Source of the DNA: DASWUZ01 sp036401375
GTDB taxonomy: Bacteria > Acidobacteriota > Terriglobia > Terriglobales > Acidobacteriaceae
Assembly (NCBI GenBank): GCA_036401375.1
Contig: DASWVB010000005.1
Span: forward strand, 1 to 64,000
Length of the DNA: 64,000 bases
Direction: 5' to 3'
The notes below the pieces were generated by a model. It searched no databases. It was not told where the DNA came from and was given only the letters and a program-made list of their open reading frames with translations. Position numbers and translations under genes: made by a program. Below, in pieces: positions 63,009-64,000 of the stretch; position 1 is the stretch's first letter, and each line of letters begins with the position of its first letter.

Positions 63009-63950
63009 TTAGCTGGTTACGCGCTGCAGGCGGGTTCGGATCGCCGCGCCGATATAGGTGCGCATATCGGGGTCTGCGAGTGCGGCTGGAAAGCGCGCCA
63101 GCTTGCCCAGGTTGGATTGTCGCCGGAAGGATGCTACCTTTGCCAGGCTTCGCAGGGCATCGGCGCGGGCATGCAGACCCTCGGTCACGCTGCTGTACCT
63201 CCGATCGGCAGCCATGGTGCGTGTGTCTGCCTCAAGCTGGTCATAGCGTGCGTTCGTCTGACTAACACCCGATTTCCTGCCGGAGATGGATCCTGTGCGT
63301 TCCGTGTAGCGGTAGTAGGCCTCAGGAAGGAGGAGCAGGCTGCCTCCGGCAAGCAGGGCATCAAGGTAAAAGCGGAAATCTTCTCCGTGTCGCGCAGTTT
63401 CATCGTAAGTGAGCGAATGTTTGCGTAAATGCGACGCGCGAATCAACGGCTTGAGCAAGCCAAAGTCTACCGCCCGTGGCTGATTGGTCCGGCAGCGAGC
63501 AACGTAACCTCGCGCGTCCAGGCGAAGCCCGTCCCCGATAAGCGCAGGGTCGATACCGATGCGGGCGACCTGCTGCGCCTGGAAGTCGTACATCTCGAGA
63601 TTGTCGGCGACGAGCACGTCCTGCTTGCCTGCGCGTGCCAGCAGGCGTTCGAGCCGTTGTGGCTGCATGGCATCGTCTGCGTCGAGCAGCGCTATCCACT
63701 CGCCCTCCGCGAAGTAAAGGCCCATGTTGCGGGCAGCCGCGGGACCTCCGTTCGTACCCCGCTTGAGCAGCCGAATCCGTGCATCGAATGCCGAAATACC
63801 TTCAACGAGTGCTACTGTACCGTCAGTAGAGGCGTCGTCGACGACGATGATCTCTATATCCGAGATCGTCTGCGACCGCGCTGAGTCCAGCGCACGGAGG
63901 ATGATGCCCTCCGCGTTGTAAGCCGGAATGAGAACGGACACAAGCGCCAC
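63009..63950 (-). CDS. Family 2 glycosyltransferase (WcaA-like)
   Basis: The 313-residue protein starts at GTG with AGGAG 8 bp upstream. The GT-A domain has VSVLIPAYNAEGIILRALDS, VVDDASTDGT, the DxD in LLDADDAMQP, and a C-terminal acidic site in ETARHGEDFRFYLDALL. There are no membrane helices, so it is a soluble or peripheral sugar transferase of the EPS pathway. It precedes the GT2 gene at 61940 on the same strand (46-bp gap). The cluster likely continues past the right edge. Confidence 0.88.
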   Translation of the reverse strand: MALVSVLIPAYNAEGIILRALDSARSQTISDIEIIVVDDASTDGTVALVEGISAFDARIRLLKRGTNGGPAAARNMGLYFAEGEWIALLDADDAMQPQRLERLLARAGKQDVLVADNLEMYDFQAQQVARIGIDPALIGDGLRLDARGYVARCRTNQPRAVDFGLLKPLIRASHLRKHSLTYDETARHGEDFRFYLDALLAGGSLLLLPEAYYRYTERTGSISGRKSGVSQTNARYDQLEADTRTMAADRRYSSVTEGLHARADALRSLAKVASFRRQSNLGKLARFPAALADPDMRTYIGAAIRTRLQRVTS

Positions 63951-64000
63951 TGGACTGCTCCTCTTTTGTTGCTACTTCGGGCTGCGGGAGAATGAAGAGA

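Overview
The window looks like a chromosomal segment of an acidobacterium, probably subdivision 1 (Terriglobia, Acidobacteriaceae). This is inferred from family resemblance and composition, not from a 16S gene. The points behind it are: high GC by eye; a DUF3857 relic, PEGA-domain relic, DUF6326 protein and sedolisin with Ig-like repeats, all typical of that group; an F1Fo ATP synthase operon that starts with two b-type subunits and lacks atpB/atpE; and an intergenic repeat carrying GGCTAAAG/GGCTGAAG hairpins.

Layout. (1) 1-8.6 kb: the end of a DUF2203 gene, a DUF3857 protein that looks internally deleted, a peroxide-defence cassette (PerR-like regulator, AhpC, AhpD), a beta-propeller lipoprotein, two tandem Tat-exported ferritin-like proteins on the minus strand, and an SH3-domain lipoprotein. 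(2) 8.6-20.3 kb: a DegT/DnrJ aminotransferase, hfq-hflX, a PEGA relic, a DUF6326 membrane protein, the ATP synthase genes b'-b-delta-alpha-gamma-beta-epsilon, and the RNase P RNA gene on the minus strand. (3) 20.4-33.8 kb: very large secreted proteins (an S53 peptidase and two GH-A-like putative glycosidases), a GT4 glycosyltransferase, and terC behind a long structured leader. (4) 34-40 kb, minus strand: the housekeeping block ispE, tRNA-Gln, prs, rplY, pth, rpsF, rpsR, rplI, interrupted by an inverted-repeat-bounded element, plus a small histone-like gene. (5) 40.2-47.7 kb: GH3 glycosidase, gamma-glutamyltranspeptidase, sugar-isomerase-like protein, asnS, DUF202 protein. (6) 47.8-64 kb: an exopolysaccharide cluster that runs off the right edge. 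It holds four GT2 enzymes, a GT26 (WecG/TagA) enzyme fused to a STAS domain, a Wzy/O-antigen-ligase-like protein, an acyltransferase, a Wzc-like co-polymerase with a degenerate kinase domain, a Wza-type exporter, and a third GH-A-like secreted paralogue.

How the genes fit together. AhpC carries the C-terminal CPC signature and sits next to AhpD and a Fur/PerR-type regulator that has nested palindromes before its start, so peroxide-responsive control is likely. The exopolysaccharide cluster contains synthesis, polymerisation, decoration and export functions. No Wzx flippase or initiating phosphoglycosyltransferase is visible in the window.

The most unusual signals are: the three GH-A-like paralogues, one embedded among polysaccharide-export genes; the GT26-STAS fusion lacking the usual STAS phospho-serine; the dead-looking BY-kinase domain; the possible RNA switch before terC; the low-complexity tails on the partner ribosomal proteins bS6 and bS18; and the phased 15-bp and 18-bp tandem repeats next to polysaccharide genes.
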